Assembly: GCA_027310565.1 (NCBI GenBank)
Contig: DAIDAP010000027.1
Span: 92,110-156,109, forward strand
DNA: 64,000 nt
Source of the DNA: Chloroflexota bacterium
GTDB lineage: Bacteria; Chloroflexota; Limnocylindria; P2-11E
Direction of reading: 5' to 3'
Position 1 is the stretch's first letter. Each line of letters starts with the position of its first letter. This document shows, one piece after another, positions 16,818 through 25,305 of this stretch. Under the pieces are notes generated by a model. It was not told the origin of the DNA. It searched no databases and saw nothing but the letters and a program-made list of their open reading frames with translations. The translations under genes and the position numbers were made by a program.

Positions 16818-17963
16818 GTGAAGCTCCACGAATACCAGGCGAAGCAGCTGCTCGCGCGCGCCGGCATCCCCATCCCCGAGGGCCGCGTCGCGACGACGCC
16901 GGAGGAGGCCGAGGCCGCGGCGCGGGCCGTCGGCGGCAGGGTGGCCGTGAAGGCGCAGGTGCACGTCGGCGGCCGCGGGAAGGCGGGCGGCATCAAGCTC
17001 GCCGGCTCCGCGAACGAGGCGCGCGAGGCGGCGGGCGCGATCCTCCACATGCAGATCAAGGGGCTGCGCGTCCGCAGGGTCTACGTCGAGCGCGCCGCGA
17101 GCGTCGCGAAGGAGCTGTACCTCGGCATCACGCTCGACCGCGACCGCCGCCGCCCGGTGGTCATGCTCTCGACCGTCGGCGGCATGGACATCGAGGAGGT
17201 CGCCGCGTCCTCGCCGGAGAAGATCGCGCGGGGCTGGCCGGACCCGCTCTTCGGCCTGCTCCCCTTCCAGGCGCGCGCGCTCTGCTTCGACGCGGGCGTT
17301 CCCGCCGAGCAGCGGAGCGCCGTCGCCGACGCGCTGGGGCGGCTGTACGGCGTGTACGCGCGGAGCGACGCGATGCTCGTCGAGATCAACCCGCTGTTCA
17401 TCCAGACGGACGGATCGATCCTCGCGGGCGACGCCAAGCTCGACGTCGACGACAACGCGCTCTTCCGGCAGCCGGAGCTGCGCGAGTGGAAGGAGGTGAG
17501 CCCGGACGAGGAGGTGGAGGAGCGCGCCCGCGCGCTCGGCTTCAGCTACGTGCAGCTCGACGGCGACGTCGGGATCATCGGGAACGGCGCGGGCCTGGTC
17601 ATGGGCACGCTCGACGCGGTCCGCAACGCCGGCGGACGCGCCGCGAACTTCCTCGACGTCGGCGGCGGCGCCAAGGAGTCCGTGGTGAAGGCGGCGCTCG
17701 AGATCGTGCTGGCCAACGCGAAGGTGAAGAGCGTGCTCATCAACATCTTCGGCGGCATCACGCGCGGGGACGAGGTCGCGAAGGGGATCCTCTCCGTGAT
17801 CGCGCGGCACCCTCCGGCGGTGCCGCTCGTCATCCGCCTGTCGGGGACCGAGGCCGAGGCCGGCCGCAGGCTCCTCGAGGGCGCGCCGCTCGTCTCGCGC
17901 GCGACGATGGACGAGGCCGCGAGCGAGGCCGTGCGGCTGGCGGCGACGGGGGCGGAGCCGTGA
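16818..17963 (+). CDS. sucC: Succinate-CoA ligase (ADP/GDP-forming) beta subunit
   Basis: This 381-aa protein has the ATP-grasp N-terminal domain (MKLHEYQAKQLL, KAQVHVGGRGKAGGIKL) and a C-terminal CoA-ligase domain with NGAGLVMGTLD, NFLDVGGGA and NIFGGITRGD. With SucD it interconverts succinyl-CoA and succinate in the TCA cycle. A malate-CoA ligase role (MtkAB) is formally possible, but the NALFRQPELRE segment reads like SucC. GTG start; its stop overlaps sucD as GTGA. Confidence 0.95.
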   Translation: MKLHEYQAKQLLARAGIPIPEGRVATTPEEAEAAARAVGGRVAVKAQVHVGGRGKAGGIKLAGSANEAREAAGAILHMQIKGLRVRRVYVERAASVAKELYLGITLDRDRRRPVVMLSTVGGMDIEEVAASSPEKIARGWPDPLFGLLPFQARALCFDAGVPAEQRSAVADALGRLYGVYARSDAMLVEINPLFIQTDGSILAGDAKLDVDDNALFRQPELREWKEVSPDEEVEERARALGFSYVQLDGDVGIIGNGAGLVMGTLDAVRNAGGRAANFLDVGGGAKESVVKAALEIVLANAKVKSVLINIFGGITRGDEVAKGILSVIARHPPAVPLVIRLSGTEAEAGRRLLEGAPLVSRATMDEAASEAVRLAATGAEP

Positions 17964-18832
17964 GCGTGCTCTTGGGACGCGACACGCGGGTGCTCGTCCA
18001 GGGCATGGGCCGCGAGGGGACCTTCCACGCGACGCGCATGAGGGAGTACGGCACGAAGGTCGTCGCGGGCACGAAGCCCGGCGCCGGCGGGACGGCCGTC
18101 GAGGGCATCCCGGTCTTCGACACGGTCGCGCGGGCGGTCGACGACACGGGCGCGAACGCGTCGATCATCTTCGTCCCGGCGCCGGGCGCGATGGACGCGA
18201 TGCTCGAGGCGATCGACGCCGAGCTCTCGCTCGTCGTCTGCATCACCGAGGGCACGCCGGTGCAGGACATGGTGAAGGTCGCCTCGGTGCTCGACCGGTC
18301 GGCGACGACGCTCATCGGCCCGAACTGCCCCGGGGCGATCACGCCGGGCGAGTGCAAGATGGGGATCATGCCGGCGGAGAACTTCTCCCCCGGCCCCGTC
18401 GGCTTCGTCTCGCGCTCCGGGACGCTCACCTACGAGATCGCCGACGCGCTCTCGCGCGCCGGCCTCGGCCAGACCACCTGCCTCGGCATCGGCGGCGATC
18501 CGGTCATCGGCCTGCCCACACCCGCGGCGGTGCGCCTGCTCAACGAGGACCCGGCGACCGAGGTCATCGTGATCGTCGGCGAGATCGGCGGGAGCGCGGA
18601 GGAGCACGCCGCGGAGTACATGCGCGCGTTCGGGAAGAAGCCCGCGGTGGCGTTCATCGCCGGACGCAGCGCGCCGCCCGGGAAGCGCATGGGGCACGCC
18701 GGCGCGATCGTGTCGGGCAACCAGGGCACCGCGGAGTCGAAGGTGCGGGCGTTCGAGGCGGCCGGCATCCCGGTCGCGGGCGCGCCGAGCGAGATCCCCG
18801 CGCTGGTGAGGGCGGCGCTGGGCACCCGCTGA
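17960..18832 (+). CDS. sucD: Succinate-CoA ligase alpha subunit
   Basis: This 290-aa protein binds CoA through its N-terminal Rossmann fold (VQGMGREGTFHATRMREYG). The phosphorylated histidine is in MGHAGAIVSG (about residue 245). GPNCPGAITPGECKMGIMP and SRSGTLTYE are conserved. It overlaps the end of sucC and completes the enzyme. The gene is followed by a 36-bp gap containing a TACGCT -10-like element for the channel gene, so sucCD form their own unit. Confidence 0.95.
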   Translation: MSVLLGRDTRVLVQGMGREGTFHATRMREYGTKVVAGTKPGAGGTAVEGIPVFDTVARAVDDTGANASIIFVPAPGAMDAMLEAIDAELSLVVCITEGTPVQDMVKVASVLDRSATTLIGPNCPGAITPGECKMGIMPAENFSPGPVGFVSRSGTLTYEIADALSRAGLGQTTCLGIGGDPVIGLPTPAAVRLLNEDPATEVIVIVGEIGGSAEEHAAEYMRAFGKKPAVAFIAGRSAPPGKRMGHAGAIVSGNQGTAESKVRAFEAAGIPVAGAPSEIPALVRAALGTR

Positions 18833-18868
18833 TCACGTCCGCCGCGGCGCGCGTGTACGCTTCGCGCC

Positions 18869-19870
18869 GTGGAGGCAGAGAACCCCCTCCGCCGCTTCCA
18901 GCTCTCGGCGCTCCTCGTCATCGTCGCGCTGCTGTACGGCACCGCCGGCTACATGCTCATCGAGGGCTGGAACGCGGTCGACGCCCTGTACATGGCGCTC
19001 ACGACCATCGCGACCGTCGGCTTCGGCGAGATCTACCCGCTCTCGACGGCGGGACGCATCTTCACCATGACGCTCATCCTGGGCGGCACCGGCGCGATCC
19101 TCTACACGCTCGGTGTGTTCGCGGAGACCGTCGCGGAAGGACGATTTGGCACGTATCGGAGGCAACGGCGGATGCAGAGCGAGATCGCGTCGCTGCGCGG
19201 GCACTTCATCGTCTGCGGATACGGACGCATCGGGACGCAGATCGTGCGCGAGTTCGAGCGCCAGCACGTCCCCTACGTCGTCGTCGAGGTCAACCCCGAG
19301 CCGCTCGCGCGCCTGCGCCGCGAGGGGCGGCGCGTCGTCGAAGGCGACGCCGCGTCGGAGGAGGTGCTGCGGAGCGCCGGGATCGAGCGTGCGAAGGGGC
19401 TGCTCGCGGTCGTCGACTCGGACGAGCGCGTCGTGTACATCACGCTCTCGGCGCGCGCGCTCAACCCGGGCCTCTACATCACCGCGCGCGCCAGCCAGCC
19501 GGAGTCGCAGCGGCGTCTCGAGCTCGCCGGCGCGAACCGCGTCGTGTCCCCTTACCGCATGGCGGGCCGTCTCATGGCGCAGCTGGCGCTCCGGCCGGCG
19601 GTCGTCGACGTGATCGAGACGATGCAGCACGGGGAGAGCTCGATCGGCATCGAGGAGATCCTCGTCGGGGCCACGTGCGCCGCGCGCGGCCGGACGCTGC
19701 GCGAGGCCGGCCTGCTCGAGAGCGGCCGCGCGCGCCTGCTCGCGCTGCGCCGGAGCGGCGGCACGCTGCACGTGAACCCCGAGGAGGGCCTGCGCATCGA
19801 GGACGGCGACCTCGTGGTCGCGATGGGGGCGGAGAGCGAGCTCACCGCGACCGCGGCGATCCTCCAGTAG
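18869..19870 (+). CDS. MthK-like potassium channel with RCK (TrkA-N/TrkA-C) domain
   Basis: A 333-aa protein with two transmembrane helices around a pore loop carrying TIATVGFGE (about 44-52), a K+ selectivity filter with Phe in place of the usual Tyr and Glu for Asp. A TrkA-N Rossmann domain (VCGYGRIGTQIVREF, about 112) and a TrkA-C domain (from about 245) follow. It should conduct K+ out of or into the cell under nucleotide or Ca2+ control. GTG 18869 is preceded by TACGCT with 7-nt spacing and no Shine-Dalgarno. The stop overlaps the antiporter start by one base. Confidence 0.9.
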   Translation: MEAENPLRRFQLSALLVIVALLYGTAGYMLIEGWNAVDALYMALTTIATVGFGEIYPLSTAGRIFTMTLILGGTGAILYTLGVFAETVAEGRFGTYRRQRRMQSEIASLRGHFIVCGYGRIGTQIVREFERQHVPYVVVEVNPEPLARLRREGRRVVEGDAASEEVLRSAGIERAKGLLAVVDSDERVVYITLSARALNPGLYITARASQPESQRRLELAGANRVVSPYRMAGRLMAQLALRPAVVDVIETMQHGESSIGIEEILVGATCAARGRTLREAGLLESGRARLLALRRSGGTLHVNPEEGLRIEDGDLVVAMGAESELTATAAILQ

Positions 19871-21003
19871 TGAGCGAAGCCGTCTCGATCCTCGAGATCG
19901 GAGTCGTCCTGCTCGTCGCGGCGGTCGCGGGCGTCCTGAGCCGCCGCGCCGGGCTCCCCGCCGTGGTCGGCTATCTGCTCGTCGGCCTCGCCGTCAGCCC
20001 GTTCACGCCGGGTTACGTCGCCGACCGGGACCGGATCCGGCTCTTCGCGGACGTCGGCGTCGTCCTCCTGCTGTTCGAGGTCGGGATCGAGCTCGACCTG
20101 CGCTCGCTCGCGAAGGAGCCGCGCGGGATCCTCCTGGCGGTGCCGCTGCAGGTCGTGATGGTCACGGCGCTCGGGATGGCGCTGGCGATGGCGCTCGGCA
20201 GCGACGCGCCGGCCGCGGTGACGCTCGGTCTCGTCGCCGCGCTGTCGTCGTCCGTCGTCGTCGTGAACGTCTCGCGCAGCCGGATGCGCACGACGGACGT
20301 GCCCACCGAGCGCGCTCTCGTCGTGTGGGCCATCCTCCAGGACGCGGTCACGCTCGTCGCCGCGACGTTCCTCGCCCTGCTCCTCACTCCGGGGAGCGGA
20401 TCGCCGGTCCTCGTGCTGGCGAAGGTCCTCCTCTTCGTGCTGTTCGCCGCGCTCGTCCAGCTGTGGGCCATCCCGCCGCTGCTCGCCTGGTCCCGCTCGA
20501 TGCCCGACTCGTTCCTCGTCGTCGCCGTCTCGGCGGCGCTGGCGATCGCGGGCGCCGGCGCCGTCGTCTTCGACGTTCCCGTCGCCCTCGCCGCGTTCGT
20601 GGCCGGCGTCCTCTTCTCGGCGCGCCCGGTGGCCCGGGAGGCCCGGCGGGAGGTGCTCCCCTTCCGTGACCTGTTCGCGGTCCTCTTCTTCGTCGCCGTC
20701 GGCTCGCTCGTCGATCCCGCGGCCATCGGGCGCGAGCCGCTGTGGCTCGCGTTCTTCGTCGGGCTCGTCGTCGCCAAGAGCCTGCTCGTGTCCGCGCTCG
20801 CCGCGCTCTTCGCCGTGCCGGCGCGCAGGTGGCAGCTCGGCGTGGGTCTCGGGCAGATCGGCGAGTTCAGCTTCGTCGTGCTCGGCCTCGGCGTGAGCGC
20901 GGGCGTCGTGAGCGCGGGTCAGTCGAGCGGGGCGCTCGCCGCCGCGGCGGTGACGATCGCGGCATCCGCGATCCTCGTGCGCGCGTTCCCGAAGGTCCGC
21001 TAG
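19870..21003 (+). CDS. CPA2-family cation:proton antiporter (KefB-like membrane domain)
   Basis: This 377-aa protein has about 12 hydrophobic helices and family signatures such as GLPAVVGYLLVGLAVSPF, LLLFEVGIELDL and GQIGEFSFVVLGLG. It lacks the C-terminal TrkA-N domain found in Kef proteins. The preceding gene supplies an RCK domain, and the two overlap by one base, so they are almost certainly co-translated. Together they probably handle K+ efflux and pH homeostasis. Confidence 0.88.
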   Translation: MSEAVSILEIGVVLLVAAVAGVLSRRAGLPAVVGYLLVGLAVSPFTPGYVADRDRIRLFADVGVVLLLFEVGIELDLRSLAKEPRGILLAVPLQVVMVTALGMALAMALGSDAPAAVTLGLVAALSSSVVVVNVSRSRMRTTDVPTERALVVWAILQDAVTLVAATFLALLLTPGSGSPVLVLAKVLLFVLFAALVQLWAIPPLLAWSRSMPDSFLVVAVSAALAIAGAGAVVFDVPVALAAFVAGVLFSARPVAREARREVLPFRDLFAVLFFVAVGSLVDPAAIGREPLWLAFFVGLVVAKSLLVSALAALFAVPARRWQLGVGLGQIGEFSFVVLGLGVSAGVVSAGQSSGALAAAAVTIAASAILVRAFPKVR

Positions 21004-21018
21004 CCCGAGGGCTCCGGG

Positions 21019-21588
21019 TCAGCGGATGCCCGGAACGAGCATGGGCACCTCGCGCGCGTAGCTCGCGTATTCCTCTCCGAGCTCCGCCCGGAGCAGCGCC
21101 TCCTCGGTGCGCGCGCGAAGCACGAGGACCGGCAGGGTGACGAGGAGCGTCCCGAGGGCGAAGACCGCGTTCCCGGTCGCGAGGATCGCGCCGACGGAGT
21201 GGAGCGCGAGCCCCGTGTAGATCGGATGGCGCACCACGCCGTAGGGGCCGCGACGGACGACCTCGTGGCCGCCGTGGACCTCGAGCGCCAGGTCGTAGTG
21301 CCTGCCGAGCGCGGCCATCGCCCAGAGGGCGAAGGCGACGCCGCCGATGACCAGCCCGAGGCCGAGCCACACCACGGCGGCCGGCATGGCCAGGGACGGC
21401 CCCGGCCGGACCCAGACCACCAGGTACGGCAGCCACGAGAAGTAGGCCGCGGCGTGCGCCGGCCCGCCGGCCCGCCGCCGCGAGCCCCCGCGCCGCGCGA
21501 CGTTGCGCACACGCGTGACCTGCGCGGCGAGCATGAAGAGCGCGAAGCTCGCGACGACCACGCCGGAGACGACGGCCGCGGGGATCAC
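21019..21588 (-). CDS. Isoprenylcysteine carboxyl methyltransferase-family membrane protein
   Basis: A 189-aa protein with about five transmembrane segments and the ICMT/phospholipid methyltransferase signature GPYGVVRHPIYTG (about 125-137) and EEYASYAREVPMLVP near the end. Bacterial members methylate unknown lipid or small-molecule acceptors. GTG 21588 overlaps the DUF72 stop as GTGA. It converges on the antiporter gene with 15 bp between stops. Confidence 0.8.
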   Translation of the reverse strand: MIPAAVVSGVVVASFALFMLAAQVTRVRNVARRGGSRRRAGGPAHAAAYFSWLPYLVVWVRPGPSLAMPAAVVWLGLGLVIGGVAFALWAMAALGRHYDLALEVHGGHEVVRRGPYGVVRHPIYTGLALHSVGAILATGNAVFALGTLLVTLPVLVLRARTEEALLRAELGEEYASYAREVPMLVPGIR

Positions 21589-22307
21589 CCGAGGGCCGCG
21601 CGGAGGCGCATCGCCGCGAGGGCGCTCGAGCCGTCCTCGTCGTGGCGGAAGTACGCATACGCGTCGCGGCCCGCGTCGAGGACGGCTCCGAGCCGGCGCG
21701 CCCACGCGTCCACCGCGTCGTCGGGGTATCCCTCGCGGGCGCGGAGGCGCACGTACGCGAAGTCGGCGACGGCGCCGACCGTCTCGACCGGCGACGGGTG
21801 ACCCTCGCCCTCGGCGTGCACGAGCGCGACGTTCGCCGTGCGCAGCAGCTCGTACACCTCGTCGGCGTACCAGGACGGGTCGCGCACCTCGAGCGCGCAG
21901 CGCACGTCGCGCGGGAGCGCGGCCAGGAACATCGCGAGCCGGTCCTCGTCGCGCCTCACCCACGGCGGCGTCTGGAAGAGCACCGGGCCGAGCCGGCGCC
22001 CCAGCAGCCGCGCGCGCTCGAAGAACACCGGGAGCGTGTCGGCGGGATCGCGGAGCTGCGCGCGGTGGGTGATCTGCCGCGACGCCTTGAGGCCGAACAC
22101 GAAGTCCTCGCCCGTCGCCGCGGTCCACTCCGCGACGTTCTTCTCGGTCGGGAGGTGGTTGAACGTGTAGTTGATCTCGATCGTCGACAGCTTCGTCGCG
22201 TAGAAGCGCAGGAAGTCCTTCGTCGCCATGCCCTCCGGGTAGAACCGCGGCCGCCAGGCCGCGTACGACCAGCCGGAGGTCCCGACGAACGCCCTAGCCC
22301 TCGTCAT
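21585..22307 (-). CDS. DUF72 family protein
   Basis: A 240-aa TIM-barrel-like DUF72 protein. Typical features are VGTSGWSYAAWRPRFYPEG at the N-terminus, EINYTFNHLPTEKNVAEW, FGLKASRQITH, LFQTPPW and YAYFRHDEDGSSALAAMRL. The function of the family is unknown; nuclease-like or metal roles have been suggested for relatives. The ATG lies inside the 3' end of the Na/Pi transporter gene (14-bp overlap), and the stop overlaps the methyltransferase start. Confidence 0.88.
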   Translation of the reverse strand: MTRARAFVGTSGWSYAAWRPRFYPEGMATKDFLRFYATKLSTIEINYTFNHLPTEKNVAEWTAATGEDFVFGLKASRQITHRAQLRDPADTLPVFFERARLLGRRLGPVLFQTPPWVRRDEDRLAMFLAALPRDVRCALEVRDPSWYADEVYELLRTANVALVHAEGEGHPSPVETVGAVADFAYVRLRAREGYPDDAVDAWARRLGAVLDAGRDAYAYFRHDEDGSSALAAMRLRAALG

Positions 22308-23925
22308 CCTTCACCGCGTGCCGGCCGAGCACCGCGTAGGCGACGCCGGCGGTGAGCGAGTTGGCGCGCTTGAGGTTCGCGAGCAGGTCGAGGTGGATGC
22401 TCGACGTGTCGATCGACTCGCGCAGCCCCTCGTGCAGCCGCTGGATGTGCGTCTGGCGGAGCCGGCGCTCGAGCAGGTTGATGTTGCTCTTGTGCCGGAT
22501 GACCTTCTCGGCGATGGTGCCGTCCTGGGTGGCGAGCGCGGAAAGCGCGAGCTCGAGGTTCTCGACGACCTTCGCGTGCAGGTCGTGCACCTCGGCCCAG
22601 CCCTGCCGGCTGAACACGTGCCCGCCCCGGATCTTCTTCTCGGCGAGCTCCATGAGGTTCTTCTCGATGACGTCGCCGATCTCCTCGAGGTTCGCGATGA
22701 CGAAGATGAGCGCGGTCTCGCGCTCGGCCTGCTCCTCGGTGAGCGACTGGGCGCCGAGGGCGATGAGGAACTGCTTGATGTCCTCCTCGAGCCGGTCGAT
22801 GACGTCGTCGCGGGCGATGAGCCTCCGCAGGAGCTGCTCGTCGTCGCGCTCGAAGACCTCGATCGACTCGCGCAGCGAGGACACGACGACGTCGCCCATG
22901 CGCAGCGCCTCGCGCAGCGCCTGCCCGAGGGCGACCGCCGGCGTGTCGAGCGTCTGGGGGTTGAGGTAGATCGCTCCCGCCTCCTTCGACTCGCGCTCGG
23001 GGATGAGCCACTCGAACAGCCGAGCCGCGAGGTCGGTGCCCGGGAGGAACAGCGCGCCGAGCGCGACGTTGAAGATCGTGTGCGCGTTCGCGATCTGGCG
23101 CTCCACGTCGGGGGCGGTGCGCGACACGAGGTCGGCGAACGGGCCGATGAACGGGAAGAAGATCGCGACGCCCACGACCTTGAACGCGGCGTGCGCGGCG
23201 GCGACGCGGCGCGCCTCGGCGTTCTGGCCGATCGCCGCGACGAGCGCGGTGACCGCGGTGCCGATGTTCGCGCCGAAGATGATCGGGATGGCGCCGACGA
23301 GCGGCATGACGCCGGCGAGCCCCAGCGAGAGCGCGAGGCCGATGACCGCGGCGCTCGAGCGCACCAGCCCGGTGAACGCCGCGGCGACGAGCAGCAGGAT
23401 GAGCGGCTGGTCGACGAGCGCGCCGAGCAGCTCCGAGAAGAGCGCGCTGCGCGCGAGCGGCGAGGTGCCGTCCGTGACGAGCTTCATCCCGAGGAACAGC
23501 AGGCCGAAGCCGAGGATCGCCTGGCCCACGTAGCGGACGGTGCCGCGGCCGGCGGCCCACAGCAGCCAGCCGGCGAACACGACGAGCGGCGAGAACGCCA
23601 GCACGTCGAACGCGAGGAGCTGCACCGTCACCGTGGTGCCGATGTCGGCGCCGAGGATCACGCCCATCGTCTGCCGCAGCGAGAGGAGCCCCGCCGACGC
23701 GAAGCCGACGAGCATCACGGTGGTGGCGCTGGACGACTGCAGCACCGCCGTCACGCCGGCGCCGACCGCGAGCGACTTGAGGCGGTTCCCGGTGAGCGTG
23801 GACAGGAGGTGCCGCAGGCGCGTGCCGACCGCGCGCTGCAGGCCCTCGCCGACGAGGCGGACGCCGTACAGGAGCAGCGCGGTCCCGCCGAGGAGCGCGA
23901 AGAGCACCCGATCCGCGTCGGTCAC
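22294..23925 (-). CDS. Na/Pi-cotransporter family protein with PhoU-like C-terminal domain
   Basis: A 543-aa protein. The membrane half contains the two inverted family repeats, seen as QSSSATTVMLVGF (about 63) and VRSSAAVIGLAL (about 192), with GADIGTTVT and GANIGTAVT following them. Residues from about 345 on are helical and PhoU-like. YjbB/NptA-type proteins export or import phosphate using sodium. GTG 23925 follows the Ig-like gene stop by 19 bp on the same strand. Confidence 0.88.
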   Translation of the reverse strand: MTDADRVLFALLGGTALLLYGVRLVGEGLQRAVGTRLRHLLSTLTGNRLKSLAVGAGVTAVLQSSSATTVMLVGFASAGLLSLRQTMGVILGADIGTTVTVQLLAFDVLAFSPLVVFAGWLLWAAGRGTVRYVGQAILGFGLLFLGMKLVTDGTSPLARSALFSELLGALVDQPLILLLVAAAFTGLVRSSAAVIGLALSLGLAGVMPLVGAIPIIFGANIGTAVTALVAAIGQNAEARRVAAAHAAFKVVGVAIFFPFIGPFADLVSRTAPDVERQIANAHTIFNVALGALFLPGTDLAARLFEWLIPERESKEAGAIYLNPQTLDTPAVALGQALREALRMGDVVVSSLRESIEVFERDDEQLLRRLIARDDVIDRLEEDIKQFLIALGAQSLTEEQAERETALIFVIANLEEIGDVIEKNLMELAEKKIRGGHVFSRQGWAEVHDLHAKVVENLELALSALATQDGTIAEKVIRHKSNINLLERRLRQTHIQRLHEGLRESIDTSSIHLDLLANLKRANSLTAGVAYAVLGRHAVKDDEG

Positions 23926-23944
23926 TGGGTGCGGAGTATCGCGG

Positions 23945-25039
23945 CTATTTCGCGACGGTGAGCGTGGCGCGGCCGGACGCGGAGGACGCGAGCACGACGA
24001 CCGCGAGGTCGCCCTCGGTCGACGGGGCGGTGAAGGTGACGCTGGCGACGCCCGCGGCGTCGGTACGCGCGGAGCCCACGGTCACGACCCCGACCGAGAT
24101 GGTGACGAGCTCGTTCGCGCGGGTGGCCCCGTTCGCGGACACGACCACCTGCGCCGTCACGCTGGCGCCCGGCTTCACCCGGGTCTGGTCGAGCGTGACC
24201 TGCACGGTCACGTCGCCGCCCGCCGCCGGGGCTTTCACCGTGACCGTCGACTTCTTCGTCGTCTCGTTCCCGGCGGGGTCGCGCGCGGTGACCGTCAGTG
24301 CGAGCGAGCCGGCGGGTGCGCTCACCGCCTCGGTGAAGGCGCCGTCGGGGCCGACGACGACCGTCCGTCCGTTCACGACGATCGCCGCGCCCGCCTCGGT
24401 CCTGCCCTGCACGGCGACGGTCGGGCCGTCGAGCGTGGCGCCGTCGGCCGGCGTGGCGACGGTCAGCTGCGGCGGCTGACGGTCGAGCACGACGCTGTAG
24501 CGCGAGGTGGCGATCACCTCGGCGCCCGCGACGAGCGCGAGGTCGATGCTGTTCGTGCCCTCGCGGAGCGCGAGCCGCACCGTGAACGCCCCCTTCGCGT
24601 CCGGCGTCACCGTCGTGACGAGGGCCGCGTTCAGCATGACCGTGACGCGGCGCCCCTCCGCGATCGCGAACGAGGGCACGCGCCCGTCGAGCTGGAGCCG
24701 CTCGTCCCGGGTGTAGTCGGGGAGCGCGTCGGCGACCGGGCGGGCGCTCACCGTCCCGCCGCTCCCGGGCAGCTCGATCGTGCCGGTCCCGGCGTTCGCC
24801 GGGAAGAGCTCGCCCAGCCGGACGCCCACGTCGGCGACGCCCGCGCCGATCACGCCGCCGACCATCGGGCTGGCCAGGAGCACGAAGGCGACCGCGGCGA
24901 GCAGGATGACGGCGTCGAGGGGGCCGAGCGCGCGCCGCAGACGGGGCGCCAGGCCGGCGCTCCGCGCCACCGCCCGATAGCGCTCCCGGGGCACGGGCGC
25001 GCGCCGGGCGACGTCGCGATGGACCTTCACGCTACCCAC
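23945..25039 (-). CDS. Single-pass membrane protein with extracytoplasmic bacterial Ig-like domains
   Basis: A 364-aa protein: a basic cytoplasmic N-terminus, one transmembrane helix (about residues 42-66), then a Thr/Val/Ala-rich extracellular part. At least two Ig-like beta-sandwich repeats are visible (about 180-265 and 275-364), with typical turns DGATLDGPTVAVQG and DPAGNETTKKS. It probably acts at the cell surface as an adhesion or scaffolding protein; no enzyme motif is seen. Start GTG 25039, with GTG 25030 as an alternative. It reads toward the phosphate transporter. Confidence 0.7.
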   Translation of the reverse strand: MGSVKVHRDVARRAPVPRERYRAVARSAGLAPRLRRALGPLDAVILLAAVAFVLLASPMVGGVIGAGVADVGVRLGELFPANAGTGTIELPGSGGTVSARPVADALPDYTRDERLQLDGRVPSFAIAEGRRVTVMLNAALVTTVTPDAKGAFTVRLALREGTNSIDLALVAGAEVIATSRYSVVLDRQPPQLTVATPADGATLDGPTVAVQGRTEAGAAIVVNGRTVVVGPDGAFTEAVSAPAGSLALTVTARDPAGNETTKKSTVTVKAPAAGGDVTVQVTLDQTRVKPGASVTAQVVVSANGATRANELVTISVGVVTVGSARTDAAGVASVTFTAPSTEGDLAVVVLASSASGRATLTVAK

Positions 25040-25305
25040 AACGTAGCCGAAGGCGCAGAGGCACTCGGGTGGGGACCGGCGGGCGGGGCACGACCCCGGT
25101 CCGGCGCGGAAGATAGCGAAAGGGCGCCGGTCCGGATCGGACCGCCGCCCTCCGCTGGTGGGTGGGATGAGGGGCTCTGTTTAGTCCTGGTCACCCCAGG
25201 CAGCGGGACTCTACCCCGGCCAGCCCCGGCCGCGCAAGCGAACACAAGTACTAGGCCCCTTCCTGCTGGCACCGGGTACCCGCGGCTCGGGCGGGACGGC
25301 TCGGC
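25040..25305. other. Intergenic region with dyads, no gene seen
   Basis: These 266 bp between the citrate synthase stop and the Ig-like gene hold no convincing ORF. A 29-nt hairpin at 25122-25150 is listed separately. A second, weaker dyad, CCTGG-tcacc-CCAGG, lies near 25190. It begins with ggggctctgttt, which recalls the 5' end of 4.5S RNA. The conserved SRP loop is absent, so it is not called as SRP RNA. It may be a long citrate synthase 3' UTR or an unrecognised small RNA. Confidence 0.4.
25122..25150 (-). terminator. Terminator-like hairpin downstream of citrate synthase
   Basis: Stem GGGCG-C-CGGTCCG, loop GAT, then CGGACCG-C-CGCCC: twelve G:C-rich pairs plus one mismatch. On the minus strand it is followed by TTTCGCTATCTT, a weak U-tract. 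It fits an intrinsic terminator for the minus-strand gltA transcript (gene end 25306) and protects the next gene starting at 25039. Confidence 0.55.

Noticed and set aside
16818..17810. Minus-strand extension of the P-loop gene into sucC
   Set aside because: The sequence is antisense to conserved SucC residues; homology to P-loop proteins begins only at about 16790.
25180..25290. Possible 4.5S/SRP RNA (ggggctctgttt start)
   Set aside because: The invariant SRP loop (GGTCAGG...GGAAGG.AGCAG) is missing on both strands.
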